Positions 22,001 to 33,550 of a stretch of DNA of 64,000 nucleotides are shown one piece after another; position 1 is the stretch's first letter; the number at the start of each line of letters is the position of its first letter. A model generated the notes under the pieces. That model was not told the origin of the DNA and did no database searches. It was given only the letters and a program-made list of their open reading frames with translations. Made by a program: the position numbers and the translations under genes. Location of the stretch: the NCBI GenBank assembly GCA_035771165.1, contig JAWNZC010000472.1, positions 556,001-620,000 of the forward strand, in the 5' to 3' direction. This DNA is from Paragorgia papillata (Eukaryota > Cnidaria > Anthozoa > Scleralcyonacea > Coralliidae).

Positions 22001-25000
22001 TTTGAAACTTTTCAGTTAGGGTAAAAAACGGTTAAATAAAGTCGTTTTAGAACACCTGTGAAAAGGAGAGGGCTGTATTATGGGTAAAAAAAATTTTTTG
22101 TGAATTTTTAAAAAAATCCCCAGAAAAAAAAAGTAAAGGCCTTTACTTTTTGACCGATTTTGGTCACTTTTGAAACTTTTCAGTTAGGGTCAAAAACGGT
22201 TAAATAAAGTCGTTTTAGACCTTCTGTGAAAAGGAGACAGGGCTGTATTTTGGCTAAAAATATCTTTTTGTGAATTTTTTAAAAAAAAATCCCAGAAAAA
22301 AAAAGTAAAGGCGTTAGCCTTTACTTTTTGACCGATTTTGGTCACTTTTGAAACTTTTGAGTTAAGGTCAAAAACGGTTAAATAAAGTCGTTTTAGACCT
22401 TCTGTGAAAACGAGAAGGCTGTATTTTGGCTAAAAATATTTTTTTTGATTTAAAAAAAAAATCCGAAAAAAAAGTAAAGGGTACTTACTTTTTGACCGAT
22501 TTTGGTCACTTTTGAAACTTTTGAGTTAAGGTCAAAAACGGTTAAATAAAGTCGTTTTAGACCTTCTGTGAAAACGAGAAGGCTGTATTTTGGCTAAAAA
22601 TATTTTTTGTGAATTTTTAAAAAAAAATCCCGAAAAAAAAAGTAAAGGGGTTAGCCTTTACTTTTTGACCGATTTTGGTCACTTTTGAAACTTTTTGTTA
22701 GGGTCAAAAACGGTTAAATTAAGTCGTTTTAGACCTTTTGGGGAAAGGAGAAGGGTGTATTTTGGCCAAAAATAATTTTTTGTGAATTTTTAAAAAAAAT
22801 CCCCAGAAAAAAAAAGTAAAGGCGTTAGCCTTTACTTTTTGACCGATTTTGGTCACTTTTGAAACTTTTCAGTTAGGGTCAAAAACGGTTAAATAAAGTC
22901 GTTTTAGACCTTCTGTGAAAAGGAGAAGGCTGTATTTTGGCTAAAAATATTTTTTGAGAATTTTTAAAAAAAAATCCCGAAAAGAAAAGTAAAGGGGTTA
23001 GCCTTTACTTTTTGACCGATTTTGGTCACTTTTGAAACTTTTCAGTTAGGGTCAAAAACGGTTAAATAAAGTCGTTTTAGACCTTCTGTGAAAAGGAGAA
23101 GGCTGTATTTTGGCTAAAAATATTTTTTGTGAATTTTTAATAAAATCCCGAAAAAAAAAGTAAAGGGTAACCCCTTTACTTTTTGACCGATTTTGGTCAC
23201 TTTTGAAACTTTTCAGTTAGGGTCAAAAACGGTTAAATAAAGCCGTTTTAGACCTTCTGTGAAAAGGAGAAGGCTGTATTTTGGCTAAAAATATTTTTTG
23301 TGAATTTTTAAAAAAAAATCCCGAAAAAAAAAGTAAAGGGGTTAGCCTTTACTTTTTGACCGATTTTGGTCACTTTTGAAACTTTTTTGTTAGGGTCAAA
23401 AACGGTTAAATAAAGTCGTTTTAGACCTTCTGTGAAAAGGAGAAGGCTGTATTTTGGCTAAAAATATTTTTTGTGAATTTTAAAAAAAAATCCGGAAAAA
23501 AAAAAGTAAAGGGGTTAGCCTTTACTTTTTGACCGATTTTGGTCACTTTTGAAACTTTTTTGTTAGGGTCAAAAACGGTTAAATAAAGTCGTTTTAGACC
23601 TTCTGTGAAAAGGAGAAGGCTGTATTTTGGCTAAAAATATTTTTTGTGAATTTTAAAAAAAAATCCCGAAAAAAAAAGTAAAGGGGTTCCCCTTTACTTT
23701 TTTTTTTCCGGATTTTTTTTTTAAAATTCACAAAAAATATTTAAATATTTTAGACCTTCTGTGAAAAGGAGAAGGCTGTTTTTTTGATTTTTTGAAAAAA
23801 ATCCGGAAAAAAAAAAGTAAAGGGGTTAGCCTTTACTTTTTGACCGATTTTGGTCACTTTTGAAACTTTTTTGTTAGGGTCAAAAACGGTTAAATAAAGT
23901 CGTTTTAGACCTTCTGTGAAAAGGAGAAGGCTGTATTTTGGCTAAAAATATTTTTTGTGAATTTTTAAAAAAATTCCGAAAAAAAAAAGTAAAGGGGTTA
24001 GCCTTTACTTTTTGACCGATTTTGGTCACTTTTGAAACTTTTCAGTTAGGGTCAAAAACGGTTAAATAAAGTCGTTTTAGACCTTCTGTGAAAAGGAGAA
24101 GGCTGTATTTTGGCTAAAGGGCCTAACCTTTACTTTTTGACCGATTTTGGTAAGGCTAACCCCTTTACTTTTTTTTTCCGGATTTTTTTAAAAAAATCAA
24201 AAAAACAGCCTTCTCCTTTTCACAGAAGGTCTAAAATATTTAAATATTTTTTGTGAATTTTAAAAAAAAACCCGAAAAAAAAAAGTAAAGGGGTTAACCT
24301 TTACTTTTTGACCGATTTTGGTCACTTTTGAAACTTTTCAGTTAGGGTCAAAAACGGTTAAATAAAGTCGTTTTAGACCTTCTGTGAAAAGGAGACAGGC
24401 TGTATTTTGGCTAAAAATATTTTTTTTGAATTTTTGAAAAAAATCCCGAAAAAAAAAAGTAAAGGGGTTAGCCTTTACTTTTTGACCGATTTTGGTCACT
24501 TTTGAAACTTTTCAGTTAGGGTCAAAAACGGTTAAATAAAGTCGTTTTAGAACACCTGTGAAAAGGAGAGGGCTGTATTATGGGTAAAAAAATTTTTTTG
24601 TGAATTTTTAAAAAAAATCCCCAGAAAAAAAAAAGTAAAGGGGTTAGCCTTTACTTTTTGACCGATTTTGGTCACTTTTGAAACTTTTCAGTTAGGGTCA
24701 AAAACGGTTAAATAAAGTCGTTTTAGACCTTCTGTGAAAAGGAGAAGGCTGTATTTTGGCTAAAAATATTTTTTTGTGAATTTTTAAAAAAAAAATCCCG
24801 AAAAAAAAAAGTAAAGGGGTTAGCCTTTACTTTTTGACCGATTTTGGTAGGGCTAACCCCTTTACTTTTTTTTTCCGGATTTTTTTTCAAAAAATCACAA
24901 AAAAACAGCCTTCTCATTTTCACAGAAGGTCTAAAACGACTTTATTTAACTATTTTTGTGAATTTTAAAAAAAAATCCCGAAAAAAAAAAAGTAAAGCGG

Positions 25001-27190
25001 TTATAGCCTTTACTTTTTGACCCATTTTGGTCACTTTTGAAACTTTTCAGTTAGGGTCAAAAACGGTTAAATAAAGTCGTTTTAGACCTTCTGTGAAAAG
25101 GAGACAGGGCTGTATTTTGGCTAAAAAATCTTTTTTGATTTTTTGAAAAAAATCCCGAAAAAAAAAAGTAAAGGGGTTAGCCTTTACTTTTTGACCGATT
25201 TTGGTCACTTTTGAAACTTTTCAGTTAGGGTCAAAAAACGGTTAAATAAAGTCGTTTTAGACCTTCTGTGAAAAGGAGAAGGGCTGTATTATGGATAAAA
25301 AAATTTTTTGTGAATTTTTAAAAAAAATCCCCAGAAAAAAAAAGTAAAGGCCTTTACTTTTTGACCGATTTTGGTCACTTTTGAAACTTTTCAGTTAGGG
25401 TCAAAAACGGTTAAATAAAGTCGTTTTAGACCTTCTGTGAAAAGGAGAAGGCTGTATTTTGGCTAAAAATATTTTTTGTGAATTTTTAATAAAATCCCGA
25501 AAAAAAAAGTAAAGGGTAACCCCTTTACTTTTTGACCGATTTTGGTCACTTTTGAAACTTTTCAGTTAGGGTCAAAAACGGTTAAATAAAGCCGTTTTAG
25601 ACCTTCTGTGAAAAGGAGAAGGCTGTATTTTGGCTAAAAATATTTTTTGTGAATTTTTAAAAAAAAATCCCGAAAAAAAAAGTAAAGGGGTTAGCCTTTA
25701 CTTTTTGACCGATTTTGGTCACTTTTGAAACTTTTCAGTTAGGGTCAAAAACGGTTAAATAAAGTCGTTTTAGACCTTCTGTGAAAAGGAGAAGGCTGTA
25801 TTTTGGCTAAAAATATTTTTTGTGTACTTTTAAAAAAAATCCGGAAAAAAAAAAGTAAAGGGGTTAGCCTTTACTTTTTGACCGATTTTGGTCACTTTTG
25901 AAACTTTTTTGTTAGGGTCAAAAACGGTTAAATAAAGTCGTTTTAGACCTTCTGTGAAAAGGAGAAGGCTGTATTTTGGCTAAAAATATTTTTTGTGAAT
26001 TTTAAAAAAAAAATCCGGAAAAAAAAAAGTAAAGGGGTTAGCCTTTACTTTTTGACCGATTTTGGTCACTTTTGAAACTTTTTTGTTAGGGTCAAAAACG
26101 GTTAAATAAAGTCGTTTTAGACCTTCTGTGAAAAGGAGAAGGCTGTATTTTGGCTAAAAATATTTTTTGTGAATTTTAAAAAAAAATCCCGAAAAAAAAA
26201 GTAAAGGGGTTACCCTTTACTTTTTTTTTTCCGGATTTTTTTTTTAAAATTCACAAAAAATATTTAAATATTTTAGACCTTCTGTGAAAAGGAGAAGGCT
26301 GTTTTTTTGATTTTTTGAAAAAAATCCGGAAAAAAAAAAGTAAAGGGGTTAGCCTTTACTTTTTGACCGATTTTGGTCACTTTTGAAACTTTTTTGTTAG
26401 GGTCAAAAACGGTTAAATAAAGTCGTTTTAGACCTTCTGTGAAAAGGAGAAGGCTGTATTTTGGCTAAAAATATTTTTTGTGAATTTTTAAAAAAATTCC
26501 GAAAAAAAAAGTAAAGGGGTTAGCCTTTACTTTTTGACCGATTTTGGTCACTTTTGAAACTTTTCAGTTATGGTCAAAAACGGTTAAATAAAGTCGTTTT
26601 AGACCGTCTGTGAAAAGGAGAAGGCTGTAATTTGGTTAAAAAATTTTTTTTTGATTTTTTGAAAAAAATCCGGGAAAAAAAAAGTAAAGGGGTTTGCCTT
26701 TACTTTTTGACCGATTTTGGTCACTTTTGAAACTTTTTTGTTAGGGTCAAAAACGGTTAAATAAAGTCGTTTTAGACCTTCTGTGAAAAGGAGAAGGCTG
26801 TATTTTGGCTAAAAATATTTTTTGTGAATTTTTAAAAAAAATCTGGAGAAAAAAAAGTAAAGGGGTTAGCCTTTATTTTTTGACCGATTTTGGTCACTTT
26901 CACAAAAAAATCTTCTGCTTTTCACAGAAGATCTAAAACGACTTTATTTAACCGTTTTTGATCCTAACTCAAAAGTTTCAAAAGTGACCAAAATCGGTCA
27001 AAAAGTAAAGGCTAACTAACCCCTTTACTTTTTTTTCGCCGGATTTTTTTCAAAAAATCAAAAAAAATTTTTTTTAGCCGAAATACAGCCTTCTCCTTTT
27101 CACAGAAGATCTAAAACGACTTTATTTAACCGTTTTTGACCCTAATTCAAAAGTTTCAAAAGTGACCAAAATTGGTCAAAAAGTAAAGGC
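10071..27190. repeat. 17-kb satellite array, ~170-bp AT-rich monomer with higher-order repeats
   Basis: About 100 monomers. Landmarks of one forward monomer in order: TTTTTGACCGATTTTGGTCA, CTTTTCAGTTAGGGTCAAAA, ACGGTTAAATAAAGTCG, TTTTAGACCTTCTGTG, AAAAGGAGAAGGCTGTATTT, a T-rich then A-rich stretch, TCCCGAAAAAAAA, and GTAAAGGGGTTAGCCTTTAC. Adjacent landmarks are spaced about 170-175 bp (for example near 10624 and 10796). The first (10071-10385) and last (26905-27190) parts are inverted, and short inverted pieces such as GGTAAGGCTAACCCCTTTAC interrupt the array repeatedly. Segments recur as higher-order units: 13527 and 14752 differ by 1225 bp, 15901 and 18267 by 2366, 19251 and 21615 by 2364, 21615 and 24121 by 2506. 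Short ORFs are repeat products. No host gene lies inside. Confidence 0.95.
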
Positions 27191-27688
27191 TACTCTTTAT
27201 TTGCGCTAAATCTTCATATTTTACCCTTATTTTAAAAGTTGAAAAAAAAAGAAGGCTAAAATCGGTGAAAATGTAAAGGGGGTTAGCCTTTCTTTTTTGG
27301 CCGATTTTGGCCATTTTTTAAACTTTTAAAATATGGTCAAGGAATAATATTTTTTTATAATTGGTTTCCATTTTATTTTGTAGGTGTCTTTGAGGATTTG
27401 AAAGTTGAATTATTTAAATTTTGTTTGTAATAAATTTTAAAGGAATATATTTTGGAATCAATTTGTTGTTGTATAATTATTTAAATATGTAAATAAAATA
27501 AAAATATTTTTTCTTTAATTTTTTTAAAAAGTTGCATAAGTTACATAAATTAAAAATACTTGTTAAAAAATTCGCAACATTTACATAAATTAAAGATAAA
27601 TTTACACAAATTAAAAAGATTTTTCTTTGAAATTTTTTTTAAGAAATTGTAAAATTTACATAAATTACATACAAATTTGATCACCTTG
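27191..27688. other. Very AT-rich flank of the satellite, no gene
   Basis: Poly-A/T-rich sequence, partly resembling decayed satellite up to about 27330, then low-complexity ATAAATTAAA-type sequence. No supported feature. Confidence 0.5.
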
Positions 27689-28451
27689 ATTTTAGCTCAC
27701 TTGTCAATGCGTGGTCCAGAAGTTTATTGCCAAGTTTCAAATTACATTTCTAAATTCAGAAGCTCATTATGAAGTTCGATTTGATGTTTGAATGTTCGAT
27801 TCAAAGTTAACCTTTGGTCAACCAGACTTTCTTTTAATACAATAAATTTCTTTTGGAAAATATGTTGTTAAAGGGTATTGGCAATAAAAATTAAGTTTAT
27901 CTCATTTGAGAGAACTCGTCAAATGGTATAAGAAGACCTTTTACAATTTTGCATGTGATGACATAAGCAGGGTGAAGTGAAATTTTTATCTTGCCAACCT
28001 TATGAGCTAGAAACTTGATTTTTTGTTGTGCTATTTCCATTTTAAATTGACACACAACATTTAAAAAGCCTTCTGTGGAAATTTGGGCACTCACAGAGTA
28101 GTTTCATCAGGTTTACCCTGCTTGTGACGTCACCAATTTCCTCGTTAATTAGACCCAATATTACAACAAGATGGTGGACAGCACGCTGTCTTTGGTCGAA
28201 ATATTTCAAAACACAAGAAAGATACAGAAAAATTACAAAAGAAAAATTATACCATTTGGCGAGTTCTTTCAAATGAGACAAACTGAATTTTTATTGCAAA
28301 TCCCCTTTAATCATTCTGCAATTCCAAATGACCAACTGCATAGCCAAAGAATGGTGCAAAGCTGAATCAAACATTTGAACTTCAAATTTGGAAATGTAAT
28401 TTGAAACCTGGCAATGAACTTTCAAAGGTGCATTGAAAAGTGAGCCGAAAT
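27689..28451. mobile_element. Foldback MITE-like element (~760 bp)
   Basis: Outer arms: TTTTAGCTCACTTGTCAATG mirrored by a right end reading CATTGAAAAGTGAGCCGAAA. The match continues inward through CAAATTACATTTC and AAGGGTATTGGCAATAAAAA, mirrored near 28300. The ORFs in it are arm translations. A related element with the same inner block lies at about 41036-41452. Confidence 0.7.
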
Positions 28452-28504
28452 GAACAATAAAAATAATTGGGATAGAACTTGACTTTTATTATGCACTCTT
28501 TCCC

Positions 28505-28960
28505 TTAACTTTATGCTCTATTTATAAGTAATACCATGATCGCCTCGGATTCTTTTGTTCTCTGAGGGAATGTAAACCTCGTATTTCCCTCATCGCTCAT
28601 GCAAGAGGGAAATTTATCCTTTGTCTTCTTCTAATTTTCCCCTGTATGTCGATGAGGGAAAATTAGAAGACAAAGAAATCTTTTGTCTTCTTCTAAATTT
28701 CCCGCTTGCATATATTTTTCCTCATCAACATGCACGGGGAAATTAGATGCAACTTCTCTGATCAACCGTGTAAATTTCCTGTCGGTAAGATTCTCAAAGT
28801 TTTCCTCGGCGATCATAATATTACAAACTAATAACATGACTTTTCGGGAAATTAGCGATTAAATTTCCCCTTTGCCTTGGGAAGTCCCTCGGCGGCGGGG
28901 AAATTTAATCGCTAATTTCCCTAAGTCATGTTATTACTTATAATAATAGCATAAAAAGAG
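28505..28960. mobile_element. Nested-hairpin foldback element (~455 bp)
   Basis: The outermost arms are ATTTATAAGTAATA on the left and TATTACTTATAATAATAGCAT on the right, partly paired. Inside are at least two strong hairpins: 28612-28680 (TTGTCTTCTTCTAATTTTCC with its mirror) and about 28829-28940 (AAATTAGCGATTAAATTTCC with its mirror). No coding content. Confidence 0.65.
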
Positions 28961-29229
28961 GTGTATTAGCTATTAAACAAATATCCCACTTGAGGGTCAT
29001 TTAGTAAAATTCCCAAGGGCCAAAGGAATTTCTTTTGTTCTCACGTCCGTTGACGTCAAACCGAGTATGATTAGTTACAGCCAATCAGACCTGCATGGTT
29101 TGATATCAACGGAGGTAGGATTAGTAATAATGAATTTTAATGAGGTATATTAGTTGTTAATGGACCTGTGAGAATAAAAGAAATTCCCGCAAACATGATA
29201 TTATAGTCAAATATAGCTCTAGTTAAGTA

Positions 29230-32200
29230 TTATAGTCCCATCTGCATTGGATTTTCAATAAGTTCTTGAAACTCCTTGAGCCAGCTTGATGCAAGAGGCT
29301 CATCAACCACCCTTCCATCACAACACAAAGTCACAGTCATCATTTGTGCAAGTTTCTCATTATTAACAACACTAACCTGGCTTTCACCTACAGCAAGGAC
29401 ACCAGTTTGTTGTGGGTAAATAACAGCTGTGAAACTCTTTACACCAAACATTCCAAGATTTGAAACTGTGAATGAACCACCTTGAACTTGAGGAAGCTTA
29501 CCTTCTGTGACAAGATCTGATAGTTCCTGAACGAAAGGCATTGGGAAAGGTATTCAAAAAGGTATTGGGAAGGTATTCATAAAGGTATTGGGAATTGAAA
29601 AGGTATTCGTAAAGGTATTGGGAAAGGTATTCGTAAACTAGGTATTTGTAAAGGTATTCATAAAGGTATTTGTAAGGTATTGGTAAAGGTATTCATAAAG
29701 GTATTCGTGAAGGTATTCATAAAGGTATTTGTAAAGGTATTGGTAAAGGTATTCATACCGTATTTTCTGGGCGATAACCCACGGGTTATCTCTTAATTTT
29801 GCTAGGAAACATAATTAGTGCGGGTAATAGGGTGGTGCGGGTAATCTGTTGAATTCTTAAGACGACGCCATCATGAAGACCAGAGACCAAGGATTCTACT
29901 TTCATCTTTCAACTACTCGTACTGTACTTTTTTCAAATTTTGTGGTCACAAACCAAGGGAGCACACCAGACTGACCTGTATTTCGTATTCTTTGTTCGAC
30001 GTTCCTTCATTTATATTCAGCCATTTTGAATAATGCGGTATATTCATTAGCGTTTCGCAGGTGCAGGCTTACGGCCTACTTATTTCATTTTTGGAACGCG
30101 CTCGGGTTTCCTTCAGCCCCGTAACTGCAATATGCTAATGATATATACTGCATTATTCAAAATGGCTGAATATAAATGAAGCAACGCCGAATAAAGAAGA
30201 AATACAAGTCAGTCTGGCATGCTCCCTTGCCCAAACCTATTACTAGCAGCTGTGGGTTATCCGATGGTGTGGGTAATACGCTGATTTATTTTTTCAAAAG
30301 TGACATTTTTGTTGCTGTGCGGGTTATACGCCGTGCGGGTTATCGCCCAGAAAATATGGTAAAGGTATTCATAAAGGTATTTGTAAAGGTATTGGGAAAG
30401 GTATTTGTAAAGGGTATTTGTACAGATATTTGTAAAGGTATTCGTAAAGGTATTGGGAAAGGTATTCGTAAAGGTATTTGTAAAGGTAATATTCATAAAG
30501 GTATTCGTAAAGGTATTCATAAAGGTATTGGTAAAGGTATTGGTAAAGATATTTGTAAATGGTAAAGGTATTGGTAAAGGTATATATTGGCAAAGGGTAT
30601 TCATAAAGGTATTCGTAAAGGTATTGGGAAAGGTATTATATATACAGAATATATATATCATATATACAGAATTTATTACTAAGCTCTTGGTGATGGCTTC
30701 CATAGTTCAGTGCATGGTCAGGGCAGCTAGTGCACTAGAATTACACAGTTGTGGGTTCATTATATAATTATATGAATATTTTGTCACATGATCTCAACAT
30801 CTTCTGATACCCTAAGGAAGAGGCTAGTACCTTGTTTACAGGAGAATATTGTAATAATTATAGAACTTACCCTAACAGCTGAGGAAATGCTAAGTACATC
30901 AAGTTCATCAGCACCATTTAGTACTGGAGCAACAAGTCCATTTGGGGATGTCATTTCCACAGCAATATTTATTGTTCCGAGTTGAACAGGACCATCGTGT
31001 GACCAGTAGGAATTAACTTCAGGGACGTGCCTCAGAGTCAATCCTGCTGCTCTGATGATAAAGTCATTTACAGTCACCATCATATTGTTTTCTTTTAATT
31101 TCTTGCACAGATTTAAAATATTTTCCATGTTGCAATCAATTGTGGTATAAGTATGAGGTATCATAGTCTTAGATTCTGTGATCATCTTAGCCAAATTCAG
31201 TCTTGTGTTGTTTAAGCCAAAATCAGTGTACTCTGCATCGATATCTTGAATTGGAGGTTGCCATTCAGAGCTGGGATATTTTTCTGCAAAATAAAACATT
31301 TTGGTTTTTATGTACTACACAATTACCACTAGCATGTTTACCACTTTATTCTAAATTACTATTACTGCAATTTTCAGTTGAACTTGGAGATAGATAGTTT
31401 TATTTATTAAACGTTTGATCATTGAAATGCACAAGTTGCCAAGGGAAATTCGAAATGTTGTCAATAAAACTTCCAGTCTCCAGCTCAACTGAAAATCACA
31501 GTTTGACTGGATTTTTCATGTGATTTTCCCACAGGCATGCAATTTTTGTAAACATTTTTGCAGTGACCACAAATGTAGGCCAAAATACATGGAGGTTTTA
31601 GCAAAATATGTTGATAGCATATGTGCCATCACACCCAGTCTGCATGCAAGCGAGCGCACATAGATATTTATAGATATGTCATAAGCTAGTGCTAGCTTGT
31701 ATGTGTGACCTCTCATCTCTGATCAAAGTACATCCGATTTGCACCCTTGTCCACAGCTACCACCAGGCAGGCTGTAATGATTTAATTTAAAATTAATATT
31801 AGTTTAATTTAAAATTAATTTAATTTAAATTAATTTTACTTTAAATCAAATTGGTTTGAAATTAATTTAAAATTAAATTAATTTTAAATTAACATCCTCG
31901 TTCACTTTCTTACTTACCCGTCTGGAAGGTTGGTGCAAGCCGTAGCCCGGTGGGAGCCTGGGGCAAATAGCGGTACTTGGATCCAGGTTAAGATCCATCC
32001 ATGCAGGATGTTGAGCTGACTACCCCCACTCGGTATGGCTTGCAACGATCACACCAATTAATTGGTGGAAGAATTACACTTACCTCTTCGATTGAAGGGA
32101 GGGATGGTGGGAATACCTAATTTCCTCTGACTCCAACACTGCGTCTGACTGCTAGCCCGTTAACGCGGCAATGACAACGCTAAACTAGTGCCAGTCTTCC

Positions 32201-33225
32201 ATTGCCACTGACCCCAAGCTTGCACCATGCGCGGTTACCTAGCTATTAAGTAATAGATAAAGCCCGAGAACGAGGGCTGTATGCGATATACAGCCCTCGG
32301 ACGCACATACAGCCAGACGTTCGAGGGTTTTATCTGACTTATTTCATGATTGAGGAGGTTTTCCAACAAAGTTTTGTCTATTTTTTTCCACCTTGGACAA
32401 AGATTTTCCTAGTTTTTTCTTCATTTCTTATCTAATTAGTATTCATAGGGCTGTATGCTATATACAGCCCGCAGGATATCAAAGAAAACCGACTCAATCA
32501 TGAAATAACCTTGGTTATTGCATAACCTCATTTAAATTAAATTAGTTTTAAATTAAATTAAATTAATTTTAAATTAAATTAATATTAAATTAAATTAATG
32601 TTAAACAATTAATATTAATATTAAATTAAATTTAATTACCAGTTTTTTCATCCAATGTAAAATTCCTCTTTATTTTGGCATGTTCATGAATATATTTCAA
32701 CACATCTCCCTTCAGAAGTTGACCTTTATGACCACTTGGCTGAATTAAGGATGTATCTAGGCCATAAGACTCCAACAAATGGCGAACAGAAGGACCAAGT
32801 AAGGTAGAACCTGAATTATGAAGAAGACTTGTGTCCCCTGGTGATAAATGTTGAGTACTTTGCCATCTATTTAAAACTGCTGGTAGCCCTTAAATAAAAA
32901 ATATAATACATTAATCACATTATTAATAATAAAAACTTTAATACACAGACTTTGCCGTACAAAATTGCTAAATAAACAGACATTTCTTGTACAAAGCGAC
33001 GTACAAAACATGCTGACAAACAGTTTAATAAAGCATCTTACCTGTACAGTAGTAGCATGGAGTCACAAAAACATTTCTTTGTTCGTTTGAACCACGTTTA
33101 AACAAATTCCCAACATGTATTTTACAAGCCCGTGATGAAATAGACCTGCTGTATAAATAAGTTTTGGAGAAAACTAAAGAGTTTCTCCCAAAAAGACAGC
33201 ATCCAAAGTGAAACCGCGAGGCCAT
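29230..33225 (-). CDS. PDHX: Pyruvate dehydrogenase protein X / E3-binding protein-like, no lipoyl domain
   Basis: Four exons on the minus strand, 33225-33042, 32888-32640, 31283-30871 and 29526-29230, join in phase to 380 residues. An ATG at 33225 is used. Order: a basic, Arg/Ser-rich presequence-like start (residues 1-60), a peripheral subunit-binding domain (GPSVRHLLESYGLD, then GHKGQLLKGDVLKYI), and a 2-oxoacid dehydrogenase acyltransferase catalytic-type domain (GGSFTVSNLGMFG, then CDGRVVDEPLA). E2 enzymes have DHRVVDG with the catalytic His. Here Gly replaces His, as expected for the non-catalytic E3-binding subunit, which anchors dihydrolipoamide dehydrogenase to the mitochondrial pyruvate dehydrogenase complex. 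Vertebrate PDHX has an N-terminal lipoyl domain. None is encoded in these exons, and the 153-bp first intron has no room for one. The last intron holds a minisatellite and a foldback element. Divergent from the hydrolase gene at 33551. Confidence 0.85.
29540..29757. repeat. Minisatellite of AAAGGTATTCAT/TTGT/TGGG units (left half)
   Basis: About 12-bp units AAAGGTATTNRTN in the last PDHX intron, starting just inside the 3' splice site of the final exon. The same repeat resumes at 30360-30640; the block was split by the foldback element between. Confidence 0.85.
29758..30359. mobile_element. 602-bp foldback element inserted into the minisatellite, TA target
   Basis: The left end CCGTATTTTCTGGGCGATAA is mirrored by the right end TTATCGCCCAGAAAATATGG. 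TA dinucleotides flank both ends (29756-29757 and 30360-30361). The arms match further in (AGCCATTTTGAATAATGC and its mirror near 30160), so most of the element is palindromic. TA flanks fit Tc1/mariner-type mobilisation. No transposase. Confidence 0.8.
30362..30640. repeat. Minisatellite of AAAGGTATTCAT/TTGT/TGGG units (right half)
   Basis: Continuation of the block at 29540-29757. The 100-150-residue open frames on both strands here (Gly/Lys/Val-rich on plus, Asn/Thr/Phe-rich on minus) are repeat translations. Confidence 0.85.
31775..32632. repeat. Composite repeat region in PDHX intron 2
   Basis: Two AATTTAAAATTAA simple-repeat blocks (about 31775-31890 and 32525-32632) enclose a GC-richer segment. 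The part at 31900-32240 is of unknown type, with a perfect hairpin CACCAATTAATTGGTG near 32050. The part at 32270-32520 contains GAGGGCTGTATGCGATATAC followed by its mirror, and CATGATTGAG mirrored as CTCAATCATG. These look like nested MITEs. No gene is visible. Confidence 0.55.
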
Positions 33226-33550
33226 TTTGAGAGGCAACCGAAACGACCTGGGAACGACTTCAGTTGTTTTTTAAATCCCCCACCCTACTCCCCCACGAAA
33301 TTTAACTATGCTTGAAAATAAACTCAGATTTATTTTATTTTATAATCTATTTATTTTATACACAGTATACTCAGTAAATGTATATTTTATGAGCCGAAAT
33401 AAAATAATGGTAAATGAATAATAAAATTAACGTATATTTTTTAAACATATCTTACATTTCCGCCCATCCCCCCCAAATTACAAAGTTTGTCACCATTAAC
33501 CTGCAATCAGGTTGACTCAGGCGCGGCCACTCAGAGCAAATTGTTGAACC
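33226..33550. promoter_or_regulatory. Putative bidirectional promoter, PDHX / dienelactone hydrolase
   Basis: Only 325 bp separate the divergent start codons. Both products look mitochondrial (inference from N-termini). No TATA box or named motif is identified with confidence. Confidence 0.5.

Noticed and set aside
10071..27190. GTTAGGGTC motifs as interstitial telomeric repeats.
   Set aside because: The TTAGGG hexamer occurs once per ~170-bp monomer and is not tandem.
30176..30767. 100-150-residue ORFs on both strands in the PDHX intron.
   Set aside because: Open only because the AAAGGTATT repeat lacks stops; no family match.
31905..32240. Possible U1 snRNA or spliced-leader RNA gene (ACTTACCCG and ACTTACCTC on plus; GAGGTAAGT and a perfect CACCAATTAATTGGTG hairpin on minus).
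   Set aside because: Beyond the short splice-site-like motifs I could not align the rest to U1, found no convincing Sm site, and the segment lies inside a repeat-rich intron.
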